A stretch of DNA of 53,646 bases from Paenibacillus sp. J23TS9 (GTDB lineage: Bacteria; Bacillota; Bacilli; Paenibacillales; Paenibacillaceae), in the NCBI RefSeq assembly GCF_018403225.1, contig NZ_BOSG01000010.1, positions 1 to 53,646 on the forward strand, read 5' to 3'. A program made the position numbers and the translations under genes. Position 1 is the first letter of the stretch. The number at the start of each line of letters is the position of its first letter. Below are positions 8,406 through 17,292 of this stretch, piece by piece. Below the pieces are notes generated by a model that worked only from the letters and a program-made list of their open reading frames with translations, was not told the origin of the DNA and did no database searches.

Positions 8406-9572
8406 GTGTCGAAACCAAAAGGTTTTGAAAAACCGGTCGGTGTCCGGGACTATGTGCCGTATGCCGTCGACAAGCTGCGCGCGATTGAGCGCAATGTACT
8501 CGATTGTATGAGCCGCTGGGGCTATCGTCAGATTATGACACCTACGATGGAATTTTACGAAACGGTGGGCGTAGCCAGCTCTACGTCAGACCAAAAGCTG
8601 TTCAAGCTGCTGAATAACCGCGGCACCACATTGGTGCTCCGTTCGGATATGACTGCACCGATTGCGCGGGTGGTATCTTCGCTGCTCAAAGAGGAGCCGC
8701 TGCCGATCCGTCTTTCGTACCACGCTAACGTATTCCGGGCCTTTGAAGAGGAAGCCGGGCGGGAAGCTGAGTTTTTTCAGACGGGTGTTGAACTGGTTGG
8801 CGATGATTCGCCGGAGGCTGACGCCGAGGTGGTGGCGCTTGCCATCGAATCACTGAAAGCGGCAGGGGTTGCTTCTTTTAAAATTGCGATGGGTCATGTC
8901 GGATTTCTGAACGGATTGTTTGAGGAAGCGTTATCTGGCCGTGGCAATGAGCAGCAGGCTTTGAAAAAACATCTGCTGGACCGTGACTATGTCGGATTCC
9001 GCAAAGCGATCGGAGATCTTGCCGTTAACGACGAGCAGCGGGAAGTACTTGAAGGTATTTTACGGCTACGGGGTAACAAGGAAATTTGCGATCAGGCTTC
9101 GGAGCTGAGCAGTCACCCGCTGGCACAAGCTTCGATCAGCCATCTGTGCAAGGTTTGGGAAGTACTTGAGGCGTATGGAGTTTCTGAGCATGTCCTGATT
9201 GATCTGACTATGATCGGTGACTTCTCTTATTATACAGGGATGACGTTTGAAGGTTATGCAGCTGAGCTTGGTTTTCCGGTATGCAGCGGCGGAAGGTATA
9301 ATAATCTGCTGCGTCAGTTTGGCCGGGATGTGCCAGCTACAGGCTTTGCACTAAAAACAAACCGGATTCTTGACGGTGTTAAAGGGGCTGTGGATGAAGA
9401 AAAGCATCCCGTCCTGATCAGATATACTTCAGCACAGCGCCGGGAAGGACTTGCGCGGGCAGCTGAGCTAAGAGAACAGGGCAGAGCAGTGGTAACGCTG
9501 CTCATTCAACAGGAGAGCGAGAGCCTGAATAAGCCCGATGGAATGTATGACCGAGTAGAGACATTCTCCTAA
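8406..9572 (+). CDS. hisZ: ATP phosphoribosyltransferase regulatory subunit HisZ
   Basis: HisZ is a class II histidyl-tRNA-synthetase paralog without aminoacylation activity. It forms a hetero-octamer with short-form HisG and is needed for catalysis and histidine feedback. The 388 residues show the HisRS-like motif 1 region (RDYVPYAVDKLRAIE), motif 2 (LRSDMTAPIARV, YHANVFRAFEEEAGREAEFFQ) and motif 3 (GGRYNNLLRQFG). The GTG at 8406 is chosen because AGGTGAG lies 7 nt upstream; the frame opens at GTG 8394, inside that ribosome binding site. It is the first gene of the his operon and is followed after 87 nt by hisG, the partner that needs it. Confidence 0.93.
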   Translation: MSKPKGFEKPVGVRDYVPYAVDKLRAIERNVLDCMSRWGYRQIMTPTMEFYETVGVASSTSDQKLFKLLNNRGTTLVLRSDMTAPIARVVSSLLKEEPLPIRLSYHANVFRAFEEEAGREAEFFQTGVELVGDDSPEADAEVVALAIESLKAAGVASFKIAMGHVGFLNGLFEEALSGRGNEQQALKKHLLDRDYVGFRKAIGDLAVNDEQREVLEGILRLRGNKEICDQASELSSHPLAQASISHLCKVWEVLEAYGVSEHVLIDLTMIGDFSYYTGMTFEGYAAELGFPVCSGGRYNNLLRQFGRDVPATGFALKTNRILDGVKGAVDEEKHPVLIRYTSAQRREGLARAAELREQGRAVVTLLIQQESESLNKPDGMYDRVETFS

Positions 9573-9659
9573 GGGAGTTCGAGCAGAATCATAGATTTCC
9601 TCTAAGCATTAGGGATCAGCATGAACTGAAGACTATAAGAAAAATAAGGAGGGAGTACG

Positions 9660-10292
9660 TTGACGGAGACATTGAAGGTAGCTATGCCGAAGGGACGGAT
9701 CTACAAAAAGGCAGCGAATTTATTTCGTGCTGCCGGACTGCCGATTCCGATAGAGGTGGATGAGACACGCAAGCTGGTGATTGCATTACCTGAGCTCGAT
9801 ATGGAGTTTATATTGGCTAAACCCGTGGACGTACCAACTTATGTGGAATACGGGGCAGCAGATATCGGAATTGTCGGCAAAGATGTGCTGATGGAGGAAA
9901 ACAGGGACGTATACGAGCTGCTCGATCTGGGAATCGCCAAATGCCGAATGTCGGTAATCGGACTTCCGAACTGGCAGCCGGGGATTCAGCAGCGGGTGGC
10001 AACCAAATATCCGAATGTGGCATCCCAGTATTTTCGTGAGCAGGGTCAGCAGGTGGAGGTAATCAAGCTGAATGGCTCCATTGAATTGGCACCGTTGATC
10101 GGTCTCGCCGACCGCATCGTTGATATGGTGGAAACCGGACAAACGCTGAAGGAAAACGGACTTGTCGAGATGAATCAGATATTTGAGATTACAAGCCGTC
10201 TGATTGCCAACCGGGTGAGCTACCGGATGAAGAACGGACAAATTCAATCGCTGTGCGACCGTCTTCAGAAAGCTCTTGCCACCGAGGTGTAA
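9660..10292 (+). CDS. hisG: ATP phosphoribosyltransferase HisG, short form
   Basis: HisG condenses ATP and PRPP in the first, committed step of histidine synthesis. The 210-residue length and absence of the C-terminal ACT-like domain mark the short form, which depends on HisZ. Visible motifs are the N-terminal [12 protein letters not shown], the [13 protein letters not shown] loop and the PRPP-binding segment [20 protein letters not shown]. Translation starts at TTG 9660 behind a strong AAGGAGGGAG site; a weak start with a strong Shine-Dalgarno is common for this gene. It is followed by hisD 59 nt later. A PRPP synthetase gene ends the operon. Confidence 0.95.
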   Translation: MTETLKVAMPKGRIYKKAANLFRAAGLPIPIEVDETRKLVIALPELDMEFILAKPVDVPTYVEYGAADIGIVGKDVLMEENRDVYELLDLGIAKCRMSVIGLPNWQPGIQQRVATKYPNVASQYFREQGQQVEVIKLNGSIELAPLIGLADRIVDMVETGQTLKENGLVEMNQIFEITSRLIANRVSYRMKNGQIQSLCDRLQKALATEV

Positions 10293-10351
10293 GTCATAGA
10301 CCAGGCCTATGTCGAACGGAAGACAGATGGAGAGAGCGAGGAGAGAAGCGA

Positions 10352-11659
10352 ATGAAAGTTGTATCTTTACAGGACTTTGATCTGCAGAGAGAAGTGGATT
10401 ATGGGACTCCGGAGCAAAATGCAGTGGTTAAACAGATAGTAAGTGACATCAGAGCTGAAGGAGATGCAGCTCTGCTTCGTTACACCAAGGAGTTGGACCG
10501 TACCGAGCTCTCCGCCGGCATGCTGCGGGTCACGAAAGCCGAGCTGGATGCAGCTTATGACCAAGTGGAGGAATCTTTTATCCAGGCCATCTCGGCTGCA
10601 GCTCATAACATCCGTGCTTTTCATATGCGGGAGAAGCGGAATTCATGGATGGATATGCAGCCGGACGGAAGCATTCTGGGCCAGATTATCCGGCCGCTGA
10701 AGCGCGTGGGTGTTTATGTTCCCGGTGGCAAGGCTGCATATCCCTCCTCCGTACTAATGAACGTCATCCCGGCTCAAGTGGCGGGTGTACCCGAGATCGT
10801 CATGGTTACACCGCCTTCAACCGGCGGAGCGGAAGGGATTAATCCCTATATTCTGGTTGCGGCTGCAGAAGCGGGCGTGCATGAAATATATCGTGTCGGG
10901 GGTGCGCAAGCCATTGCTGCACTGGCCTATGGTACGGAAACGATCGCTCCGGTTGATAAAATTTGCGGACCTGGCAACATTTATGTAGCACTTGCCAAAC
11001 GCGAAGTTTATGGCGCGGTCGACATTGACAGCATCGCTGGACCGAGTGAAATCGTCGTTCTAGCGGATGAGACGGCTGACCCTGAATTTGTCGCTGCAGA
11101 CCTGCTCTCGCAGGCAGAGCATGACGAAATGGCATCAGCCATTCTGGTCACCCCATCCCGTGAGCTAGCAGAACAAGTATCTTCCGAGGTTCAGCGCCAG
11201 CTGGAGCTTCTGCCTAGACGCGAGATTGCTTCTGCTTCCGTTAAGAACTACGGAGCTATTATTGTTACGGAATCGCTGCTTGAGGGAATCTCGGTAGTCA
11301 ACCGTTTGGCACCGGAGCATCTGGAATTGATGGTCGCCGATCCGATGTCACATGTGGGCCTGATCGAGAATGCAGGCGCAATTTTCCTTGGCGCATACAG
11401 TTCGGAGCCTGTAGGAGATTATTTTGCCGGACCGAACCACATTATCCCAACGAATGGCACAGCAAGATTCTCATCGCCGGTGGATGTGGATGATTTTATT
11501 AAGAAATCAAGCATGATTTACTATAGTAAGGAAGCCCTGATGAAGAACGGAGCGGCTATTATGGAGCTGGCACGAGGTGAAGGGCTGGAGGCGCATGCAC
11601 GGGCAATCGAGGTCCGGCTTAAACGGGAAGGGAAGGCAGGAGAAGAAAATGGAATTTAA
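10352..11659 (+). CDS. hisD: histidinol dehydrogenase HisD
   Basis: HisD is a zinc enzyme that oxidises L-histidinol to L-histidine in two NAD-dependent steps. The 435 residues contain [16 protein letters not shown], the NAD/zinc region [17 protein letters not shown], the AGPSEIVV motif, the [12 protein letters not shown] motif with its conserved Gln and His, and APEHLELM. I take ATG 10352, preceded by GAGGAGAG, because the frame upstream overlaps hisG and has no family similarity. The 3' end overlaps the start of hisB by 11 nt, indicating translational coupling. Confidence 0.96.
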   Translation: MKVVSLQDFDLQREVDYGTPEQNAVVKQIVSDIRAEGDAALLRYTKELDRTELSAGMLRVTKAELDAAYDQVEESFIQAISAAAHNIRAFHMREKRNSWMDMQPDGSILGQIIRPLKRVGVYVPGGKAAYPSSVLMNVIPAQVAGVPEIVMVTPPSTGGAEGINPYILVAAAEAGVHEIYRVGGAQAIAALAYGTETIAPVDKICGPGNIYVALAKREVYGAVDIDSIAGPSEIVVLADETADPEFVAADLLSQAEHDEMASAILVTPSRELAEQVSSEVQRQLELLPRREIASASVKNYGAIIVTESLLEGISVVNRLAPEHLELMVADPMSHVGLIENAGAIFLGAYSSEPVGDYFAGPNHIIPTNGTARFSSPVDVDDFIKKSSMIYYSKEALMKNGAAIMELARGEGLEAHARAIEVRLKREGKAGEENGI

Positions 11660-12257
11660 TCAGGAGAACAATACACGAAGTGCAAGTATCAGCCGCAAAA
11701 CGAATGAGACCGATATCAAGCTGGCCTTTTCCGTAGATGGAACCGGCGTTTCGGATCTGGAGACGGATGTACCGTTTCTGAACCATATGCTTGATCTGTT
11801 CACGAAGCATGGACAATTTGATTTGAAGGTGCAGGCTCACGGAGATATTGAGATCGATGATCATCATACGGTTGAAGATATCGGCATTTGCCTTGGTCAG
11901 ACGCTGCGGGAAGCTCTTGGGGACAAAAAAGGCATCAAGCGCTATGCGAGCGTCTTCGTACCGATGGATGAAGCTCTGGCTCAGGTTGTGATCGATATCA
12001 GCAACCGGCCGCATTTTGAATATCGTGCACAGTACCCATCGGCTCAGGTAGGCAGCTTCTCCACGGAGCTTGTACATGAATTTCTCTGGAAGCTTGCGCT
12101 CGAAGCACGGATCACGCTTCATGTCATTGTGCATTACGGACAAAATACGCATCATATGATCGAAGCGGTATTCAAAGCGCTTGGCCGTGCGCTTGACGAA
12201 GCGACCTGCATCGATCCGCGGGTGACGGGGGTTCCATCGACGAAGGGAGTGCTGTAA
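11649..12257 (+). CDS. hisB: imidazoleglycerol-phosphate dehydratase HisB
   Basis: HisB removes water from imidazole-glycerol phosphate to give imidazole-acetol phosphate. The 202 residues contain both metal-binding histidine motifs, [15 protein letters not shown] near residues 72-86 and [17 protein letters not shown] near 168-184. It lacks the phosphatase domain that is fused in enterobacteria; that activity is provided by HisJ further down. The start ATG 11649 lies inside the last codons of hisD, with CAGGAG upstream. The stop codon abuts the hisH start. Confidence 0.96.
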   Translation: MEFNQENNTRSASISRKTNETDIKLAFSVDGTGVSDLETDVPFLNHMLDLFTKHGQFDLKVQAHGDIEIDDHHTVEDIGICLGQTLREALGDKKGIKRYASVFVPMDEALAQVVIDISNRPHFEYRAQYPSAQVGSFSTELVHEFLWKLALEARITLHVIVHYGQNTHHMIEAVFKALGRALDEATCIDPRVTGVPSTKGVL

Positions 12258-12887
12258 GTGGCGATCGCGATTGTAGATTACGGCATGGGCAATCTGCACA
12301 GCGTGAGCAAGGCCGTGGAGCGTCTCGGGGTCGAGGCGCTCGTTACGGGCGACCGTGCGGAGATCATGAAGGCTGACGGCATTATTTTGCCCGGCGTAGG
12401 TGCCTTTGGCGATGCCATGGAGCATCTGCGGGAGAGCGGGCTGGGCGATGTCATGAAGGAGGCTGCGGCCGCAAAGAGACCACTGCTTGGCATTTGTCTT
12501 GGGATGCAGCTCTTGTTTGGGAGCAGCGAAGAGCATGGACAGCATGATGGGCTTGGCATTTTACCGGGCAAGGTCATCCGTTTTAAGGACGGCGATTATA
12601 AGGTGCCACATATGGGCTGGAACCGTTTGGAATTCCTTCAGAAAGACAATCCGCTGTTAACGGGACTTGCGGAAGGGCATGTCTATTTCGTGCATTCTTA
12701 TCATGTTCTTCCGGAAGTGAAGTATGACCTGATCGCGGTAACGGATTACGGACAACCGATTACGGCGATTGTCGGCCGCGGTTCTGTATATGGCATGCAG
12801 TTCCATCCGGAAAAAAGCGGGGAGCTCGGCATGGAGCTGCTTGGGCAATTCTTGAAGCTATGCGGCGAACAGAAGAACAATCAATAA
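12258..12887 (+). CDS. hisH: imidazole glycerol phosphate synthase glutaminase HisH
   Basis: HisH releases ammonia from glutamine and channels it to HisF. The 209 residues have the class I glutamine amidotransferase triad: nucleophile Cys80 in [10 protein letters not shown], and the His-Glu pair in MQFHPEKSG near the end. The N-terminal IVDYGMGNL is diagnostic. Translation starts at GTG 12258 immediately after the hisB stop, with AAGGGAG upstream. Local GC is higher than in the neighbouring genes. Its partner hisF lies two genes downstream. Confidence 0.95.
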   Translation: MAIAIVDYGMGNLHSVSKAVERLGVEALVTGDRAEIMKADGIILPGVGAFGDAMEHLRESGLGDVMKEAAAAKRPLLGICLGMQLLFGSSEEHGQHDGLGILPGKVIRFKDGDYKVPHMGWNRLEFLQKDNPLLTGLAEGHVYFVHSYHVLPEVKYDLIAVTDYGQPITAIVGRGSVYGMQFHPEKSGELGMELLGQFLKLCGEQKNNQ

Positions 12888-12970
12888 TTGAAGCAGTCAC
12901 AACACTAAATATCAGGCTAGATGCAGTTTGTGGCTTAAGCCATGAAATAGGGAAGCGGGGGAGTCATTCG

Positions 12971-13702
12971 ATGTCATCATTCATCATCTATCCGGCCATT
13001 GATATCCGCGGGGGCAAATGTGTCCGGCTGATTCAAGGAGATTATAATCAGGAAACAGTTTATAACGACAGCCCTCTGGCGGCTGCCAAAGCATGGGAAG
13101 ATCAAGGCGGTTCTTATATCCATCTGGTGGATCTGGACGGTGCCAAAGCCGGACATCCAGTGAATGACGAGGTGATTGGGGCTATTGCCTCCGGTGTCAA
13201 CGTTCCGGTTCAGGTTGGAGGCGGGCTGCGGACCGTTGACGATGTCAAGCGTCTGCTTTCCCTTGGTGTGAATCGCGTCATCATTGGTACAGCAGCTATT
13301 GAGGACCGTGCGTTTACAGAAGAGGTGCTCGGCACCTACGGTGACAAAGTGGCAATTGGCATTGATGCCAGAAACGGATATGTGGCGACACGCGGTTGGC
13401 TGGAAACCTCCGAGGTAAAGGCTGAGGAGCTTGCCAAAGAGCTGGCTTCCAAGGGTGCAGAAACCTTTATCTTCACGGATATTTCCCGGGATGGCATGAT
13501 GCAGGGCCCTAATGTGGATGCAATCGTGGCTTTGGCTAAAAGCAGCGGACGAACCGTCATTGCCTCCGGAGGCGTTAGTGTGATGGATGATCTGGTTAGG
13601 TTGAACCAGTATCGTCAAGAAGGCGTTGGCGGTGCCATCGTCGGCAAGGCTTTATATACGGGCAGTATTGACCTGGCTGAGGCAGTAAGAACGCTGAAAT
13701 AA
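12971..13702 (+). CDS. hisA: ProFAR isomerase HisA
   Basis: HisA opens the ribose ring of ProFAR to give PRFAR. The 243-residue (beta/alpha)8 barrel has the catalytic Asp in [14 protein letters not shown] at the N-terminus, the second Asp in [14 protein letters not shown], and phosphate loops [12 protein letters not shown] and [16 protein letters not shown] 12971 is selected because GGGGGAG precedes it and the family N-terminus starts there; the open frame back to 12860 overlaps the end of hisH and is not family-like. An 83-nt gap follows hisH. Confidence 0.95.
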   Translation: MSSFIIYPAIDIRGGKCVRLIQGDYNQETVYNDSPLAAAKAWEDQGGSYIHLVDLDGAKAGHPVNDEVIGAIASGVNVPVQVGGGLRTVDDVKRLLSLGVNRVIIGTAAIEDRAFTEEVLGTYGDKVAIGIDARNGYVATRGWLETSEVKAEELAKELASKGAETFIFTDISRDGMMQGPNVDAIVALAKSSGRTVIASGGVSVMDDLVRLNQYRQEGVGGAIVGKALYTGSIDLAEAVRTLK

Positions 13703-13801
13703 ATGATTCTAAAATAAGATCAATATTACAATGCGAGTGTCCCAAAGCGATCGTAAGCGGAACGGACAAATTAAAAGGCTTTTGGAGCAGGAGGAAATGC
13801 C

Positions 13802-14560
13802 ATGCTGGCAAAACGCATCATCCCATGTCTGGACGTAAAGGACGGCCGGGTGGTTAAAGGAGTCAATTTCGAGAATTTGCGTGATGCGGGAGATCCGGTC
13901 GAACTGGCGGCACTATACGACCGGGAGGGCGCTGACGAGCTGGTGTTTCTGGATATTTCAGCTTCTGTCGAGGGCCGGCAAACGATGGTGGAGGTTGTAC
14001 GGAAAACAGCCGGTGAAATCGCTATTCCGTTTACGGTTGGCGGAGGAATCTCTCAGGTCGATGATATGAAAAGAATTCTACGCGCCGGTGCCGATAAAAT
14101 CGGCATCAACACGGCGGCGGTGCTTAATCCGCAGCTGATTGCAGATGGAGCACGCCGTTTCGGCTCGCAGTGCATTGTTGTGGCCGTGGATGCCAAATAT
14201 AACGAAGCATGGGGCGAATGGGAAGTTTATACACATGGCGGACGCAAGGCATCCGGGATTCATGCGCTCGAATGGGTGCGGAAGGCGGAAGCATTAGGAG
14301 CCGGTGAGATTTTACTGACAAGTATGGATGCCGATGGCACCAAAGACGGCTTCGATATTTCGCTGACATCAGCAGTAGCGGATGCAATCCGGATTCCGGT
14401 GATCGCTTCGGGCGGAGCGGGAACAAAGGATGACTTTGTCGAAGTATTTACGGAGGGAAAAGCGGATGCGGGGCTTGCAGCCACCATCTTTCACTATAAG
14501 GAAATTTCCATACAGGAACTGAAGCTGGACTTAAAGCAAAAAGGGGTTGAAATCAGATGA
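13802..14560 (+). CDS. hisF: imidazole glycerol phosphate synthase cyclase HisF
   Basis: HisF uses ammonia from HisH to convert PRFAR into imidazole-glycerol phosphate and AICAR. The 252 residues form a barrel homologous to HisA, with catalytic Asp in [15 protein letters not shown], the second Asp in [14 protein letters not shown], and phosphate loops TVGGGISQ and [12 protein letters not shown]. The ATG follows CAGGAGG. It overlaps hisIE by 4 nt (ATGA). Confidence 0.97.
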   Translation: MLAKRIIPCLDVKDGRVVKGVNFENLRDAGDPVELAALYDREGADELVFLDISASVEGRQTMVEVVRKTAGEIAIPFTVGGGISQVDDMKRILRAGADKIGINTAAVLNPQLIADGARRFGSQCIVVAVDAKYNEAWGEWEVYTHGGRKASGIHALEWVRKAEALGAGEILLTSMDADGTKDGFDISLTSAVADAIRIPVIASGGAGTKDDFVEVFTEGKADAGLAATIFHYKEISIQELKLDLKQKGVEIR

Positions 14561-15255
14561 ATGAACAAACGAAGCTAGAATCACTGGAGCAGGCGCAGGA
14601 GAAAATCGCCTTTGACGGGGAAGGACTTGTCCCTACAATTGTTCAGGATGCAGCCAGCAAGGAAGTACTGATGATGGCTTATATGAACAAGGAATCCCTT
14701 AAGCGCTCGATTGAAACCGGCGAAACCTGGTTCTGGAGCAGATCACGTCAAGAACTGTGGCATAAAGGGGCTACCTCTGGCAACACGCAAAAGATCGTCT
14801 CTGCACACTATGATTGCGATGGCGATACTCTACTGTTTCTGGTGAAGCCTGCAGGACCGGCCTGCCATACTGGCGAGCAGACCTGCTTTTATCGCGGAAT
14901 TACTTCCCCGGCACTGGCAGAAAAAGGGGCTGGAGAGGATACTGGCCTGGAAAGACATCGTTTTGCGGTACTGGAAGAGCTCGAGCAGGTCATTGCCCAG
15001 CGCGAAAAGGAACGTCCGGAAGGCGCCTATACCACCTATCTGTTTGATAAAGGCGTTGACAAAATCCTGAAAAAGGTCGGGGAAGAGACGGCTGAAACGA
15101 TTATTGCCGCCAAGAACAAGGACAATGCCGAGCTGCGACTTGAGGTTAGTGACCTAATCTATCACCTGCTCGTTCTGCTGCAGGAGCGCAAGCTTCCGCT
15201 GGATGAGGTTATGGCTGAGCTGGACCGACGCCATGAGCGTCCCCGCAGGGATTAG
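14557..15255 (+). CDS. hisI: bifunctional HisIE (PR-AMP cyclohydrolase / PR-ATP pyrophosphatase)
   Basis: This fusion performs steps two and three of the pathway. Residues about 15-125 are the HisI domain: [29 protein letters not shown], the metal-binding DCDGDTLLF and the [10 protein letters not shown] cysteines. Residues about 140-225 are the HisE domain, an all-alpha MazG-like fold with [13 protein letters not shown] and [13 protein letters not shown]. The 232-residue length is usual for fused HisIE. It starts within the hisF stop codon region, showing translational coupling. Confidence 0.95.
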   Translation: MNEQTKLESLEQAQEKIAFDGEGLVPTIVQDAASKEVLMMAYMNKESLKRSIETGETWFWSRSRQELWHKGATSGNTQKIVSAHYDCDGDTLLFLVKPAGPACHTGEQTCFYRGITSPALAEKGAGEDTGLERHRFAVLEELEQVIAQREKERPEGAYTTYLFDKGVDKILKKVGEETAETIIAAKNKDNAELRLEVSDLIYHLLVLLQERKLPLDEVMAELDRRHERPRRD

Positions 15256-15269
15256 GAGGCGAGCCAAGT

Positions 15270-16094
15270 ATGCTGATTGATTATCACACGCATCATGTCC
15301 GCTGCGGTCATGCGGTTGGAGAGCTTGAAGAGTATGTACGCCGCGGCATAGAGATCGGACTGGGCCAAATTGGCTTGTCTGATCATATGCCGCTGCTTCA
15401 CGTTGACCCTTCCCGCTACTATCCGGAAATGGCCATGCCGATGGATGAGCTTCCACGCTATGTGGAGGAATGTCTGAAGTTAAAAGAGAAATATAAGGGA
15501 CAGATTGATATACGATTAGGCCTCGAAGGGGATTATATAGAGGGATGGGAAGAAGCGATAGAGCGGATCGTAAAAGCCTATCCTTGGGATTATGTCATTG
15601 GCTCCGTCCACTTCCTTGGAGAATGGGACATTACAGATCACCGGCAGACCCAGGGCTGGGAGGGCCGCGATAAACTCGAGGTCTATCAAACCTATTACGA
15701 TGCCATTCAAAAAGCGGCTGCGACCGGTTTCTATGATATCATGGGCCATCTGGACGTCATTAAAAGGTTCGGATATCATCCGGGCGTGGAAGCTATGGAT
15801 GAAGTAGAGGCTCTGGAAAATGCCGCCCTCAACGCCGTAGCCAGAAGCGGTGTTGCGATGGAGCTGAATGCTTCCGGACTGTCCAAGCCATGCGCAGAGA
15901 TGTTCCCATCGGAACGGATGCTGCGAGAGGCATATCGGCTGGGCATTCCCCTTACGGTCGGATCGGATGCGCATGATCCAAAGAAACTCGGTGGAAACCT
16001 GGACCGTGCGCGGGCAGCATTGTGGGAAGTTGGATTCCGCGAACTGGCGGTGTTTGAGAAGCGTCAGAGAACAATGATGCCTCTGGAAGTCTAA
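15270..16094 (+). CDS. hisJ: histidinol-phosphatase HisJ (PHP family)
   Basis: HisJ dephosphorylates histidinol phosphate. The 274 residues belong to the PHP metal-dependent phosphatase family: IDYHTHHVRCGHA at the N-terminus provides the first metal ligands, followed by GLSDHMPLL, GLEGDYIEGWE, the GSVHFLGEWD loop, MGHLDVIKRFG and TVGSDAHDPKKLG. The gene lies 14 nt after hisIE with GGAGG upstream, so the operon encodes its own phosphatase. With it, every step from PRPP to histidine except the aminotransferase HisC is encoded here; hisC is not in the window. Confidence 0.93.
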   Translation: MLIDYHTHHVRCGHAVGELEEYVRRGIEIGLGQIGLSDHMPLLHVDPSRYYPEMAMPMDELPRYVEECLKLKEKYKGQIDIRLGLEGDYIEGWEEAIERIVKAYPWDYVIGSVHFLGEWDITDHRQTQGWEGRDKLEVYQTYYDAIQKAAATGFYDIMGHLDVIKRFGYHPGVEAMDEVEALENAALNAVARSGVAMELNASGLSKPCAEMFPSERMLREAYRLGIPLTVGSDAHDPKKLGGNLDRARAALWEVGFRELAVFEKRQRTMMPLEV

Positions 16095-16119
16095 ATTAAA
16101 CGGGTATCAGGAGGAGCAT

Positions 16120-17067
16120 ATGCAGCATAAGGTGCGTATTTTTTCCGGGTCATCCAATCCCTTGCTGGCTGAGAGCATGTGCGAGAAGCTGGGAGCGGAG
16201 CTGGGCAATATTACGTTATCCCGCTTTAAGAGCGGTGAGATTTACGTAAATTATGAAGAGAGCATCCGCAACTGTGATGTGTTCATCGTACAATCCCTTT
16301 CACATCCGATTAATGAGATGTTTGTTGAGCTGCTGGTCATGATTGATGCGGCGAAGCGCGCCTCGGCACGTACGATCAACATTGTCGTTCCATACTATGG
16401 ATACGCCAGGCAGGAGCGGAAATCAGCACCACGTGAGCCGATCTCCGCCAAAATGGTAGCTGATGTCCTGACGACTGCCGGAGCCAACCGGGTTATTACG
16501 ATTGACCTGCATGCGCCGGCGATCCAGGGTTTTTTCAATATCCCTGTTGATCATCTGACAGCGCTGGACTTGATCAGCCATTACTTGAAGTCCTTAAACC
16601 TGGCGAGTCCTGTCATCGTGTCCCCTGATGCAGGACGGGCCAAGACAGCCGAAAAGCTGGCTAATCATTTGGATTCTCCGTTTGCTATCATGTTCAAGAA
16701 GCGTCCCGCCCATAACGAATCGGTGATAACACATGTTATTGGGGATGTGGAGGGAAAGACACCGATCATTATCGAGGATATTATCGATACCGGGTCAACG
16801 ATCGTCAATGTGGTGGAGAGCCTTAAAGAGCGCGGCGCAGCGAAGGCAATCATCTGTGCGACTCACGGGCTGTTCTCAGGAAATGCGCTTGAGCGCTTGA
16901 GCCACTCCCATATCAGGGAGATCGTGGTTACTGACTCGATAGCGGTTCAGGAGGGACAGCATGACCGGCTCAAAGTGTTATCTGTGGCCCCAATGCTGTC
17001 CGCAGCTGTAAGAATTATCATGGAGGGCGGATCGCTTGCCACCATGTTTAAAGACGCTGGAGTATAG
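16120..17067 (+). CDS. prs: ribose-phosphate pyrophosphokinase (PRPP synthetase)
   Basis: The enzyme makes PRPP from ribose 5-phosphate and ATP. The 315 residues show IFSGSSNPLLAE, the ATP-binding YYGYARQERKS with SAPREPISAK, ITIDLHAPAIQGFF, and the PRPP loop IIIEDIIDTGSTI. In the catalytic flexible-loop segment it reads VSPDAGRAKTAEKLA, whereas most class I enzymes have a glycine-rich VGGVVRAR there. It lies 25 nt after hisJ and is followed at once by a terminator, so it is co-transcribed with the his genes. The usual prs gene of Bacillales sits next to glmU, so this may be a second, pathway-dedicated copy; that is inference. Confidence 0.9.
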   Translation: MQHKVRIFSGSSNPLLAESMCEKLGAELGNITLSRFKSGEIYVNYEESIRNCDVFIVQSLSHPINEMFVELLVMIDAAKRASARTINIVVPYYGYARQERKSAPREPISAKMVADVLTTAGANRVITIDLHAPAIQGFFNIPVDHLTALDLISHYLKSLNLASPVIVSPDAGRAKTAEKLANHLDSPFAIMFKKRPAHNESVITHVIGDVEGKTPIIIEDIIDTGSTIVNVVESLKERGAAKAIICATHGLFSGNALERLSHSHIREIVVTDSIAVQEGQHDRLKVLSVAPMLSAAVRIIMEGGSLATMFKDAGV

Positions 17068-17086
17068 TGCTCCGGCGTCTTTTTTT
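17051..17086 (+). terminator. terminator of the his-prs operon
   Basis: A 12-bp stem, AAGACGCTGGAG with CTCCGGCGTCTT (one G-U pair), is followed by T7. The stop codon of prs (17065-17067) lies inside the hairpin loop, so the last codons of the gene form the 5' arm. Confidence 0.92.
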
Positions 17087-17187
17087 ATGATATTGAATCT
17101 ACAGACATGAACTTATAGTCCGTAAATAATAGGTTGATGGACAGTATTTATATAATAGATATTGCCTTAGATGCACAATAAAAGTTA

Positions 17188-17196
17188 TGGTATACT
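17188..17196 (+). promoter_or_regulatory. extended -10 promoter for TPR gene-trxB
   Basis: TGGTATACT is an extended -10 element; the -35 region 17 nt upstream is poor (TAGATG). It lies about 95 nt upstream of the TPR gene. Confidence 0.45.
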
Positions 17197-17292
17197 ATTC
17201 TGGATAGAAAAATGATTCATTTTATATAGATGAAACTATGGTTTCGCTTTGATAGAATGTTATATGCAACTTAAGGGAGGTGCCTTGCTTAC

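Noticed and set aside
11619..12545. A 308-codon open frame antisense to hisB and hisH
   Set aside because: Both plus-strand genes are certain and coupled; the antisense frame has no motif.
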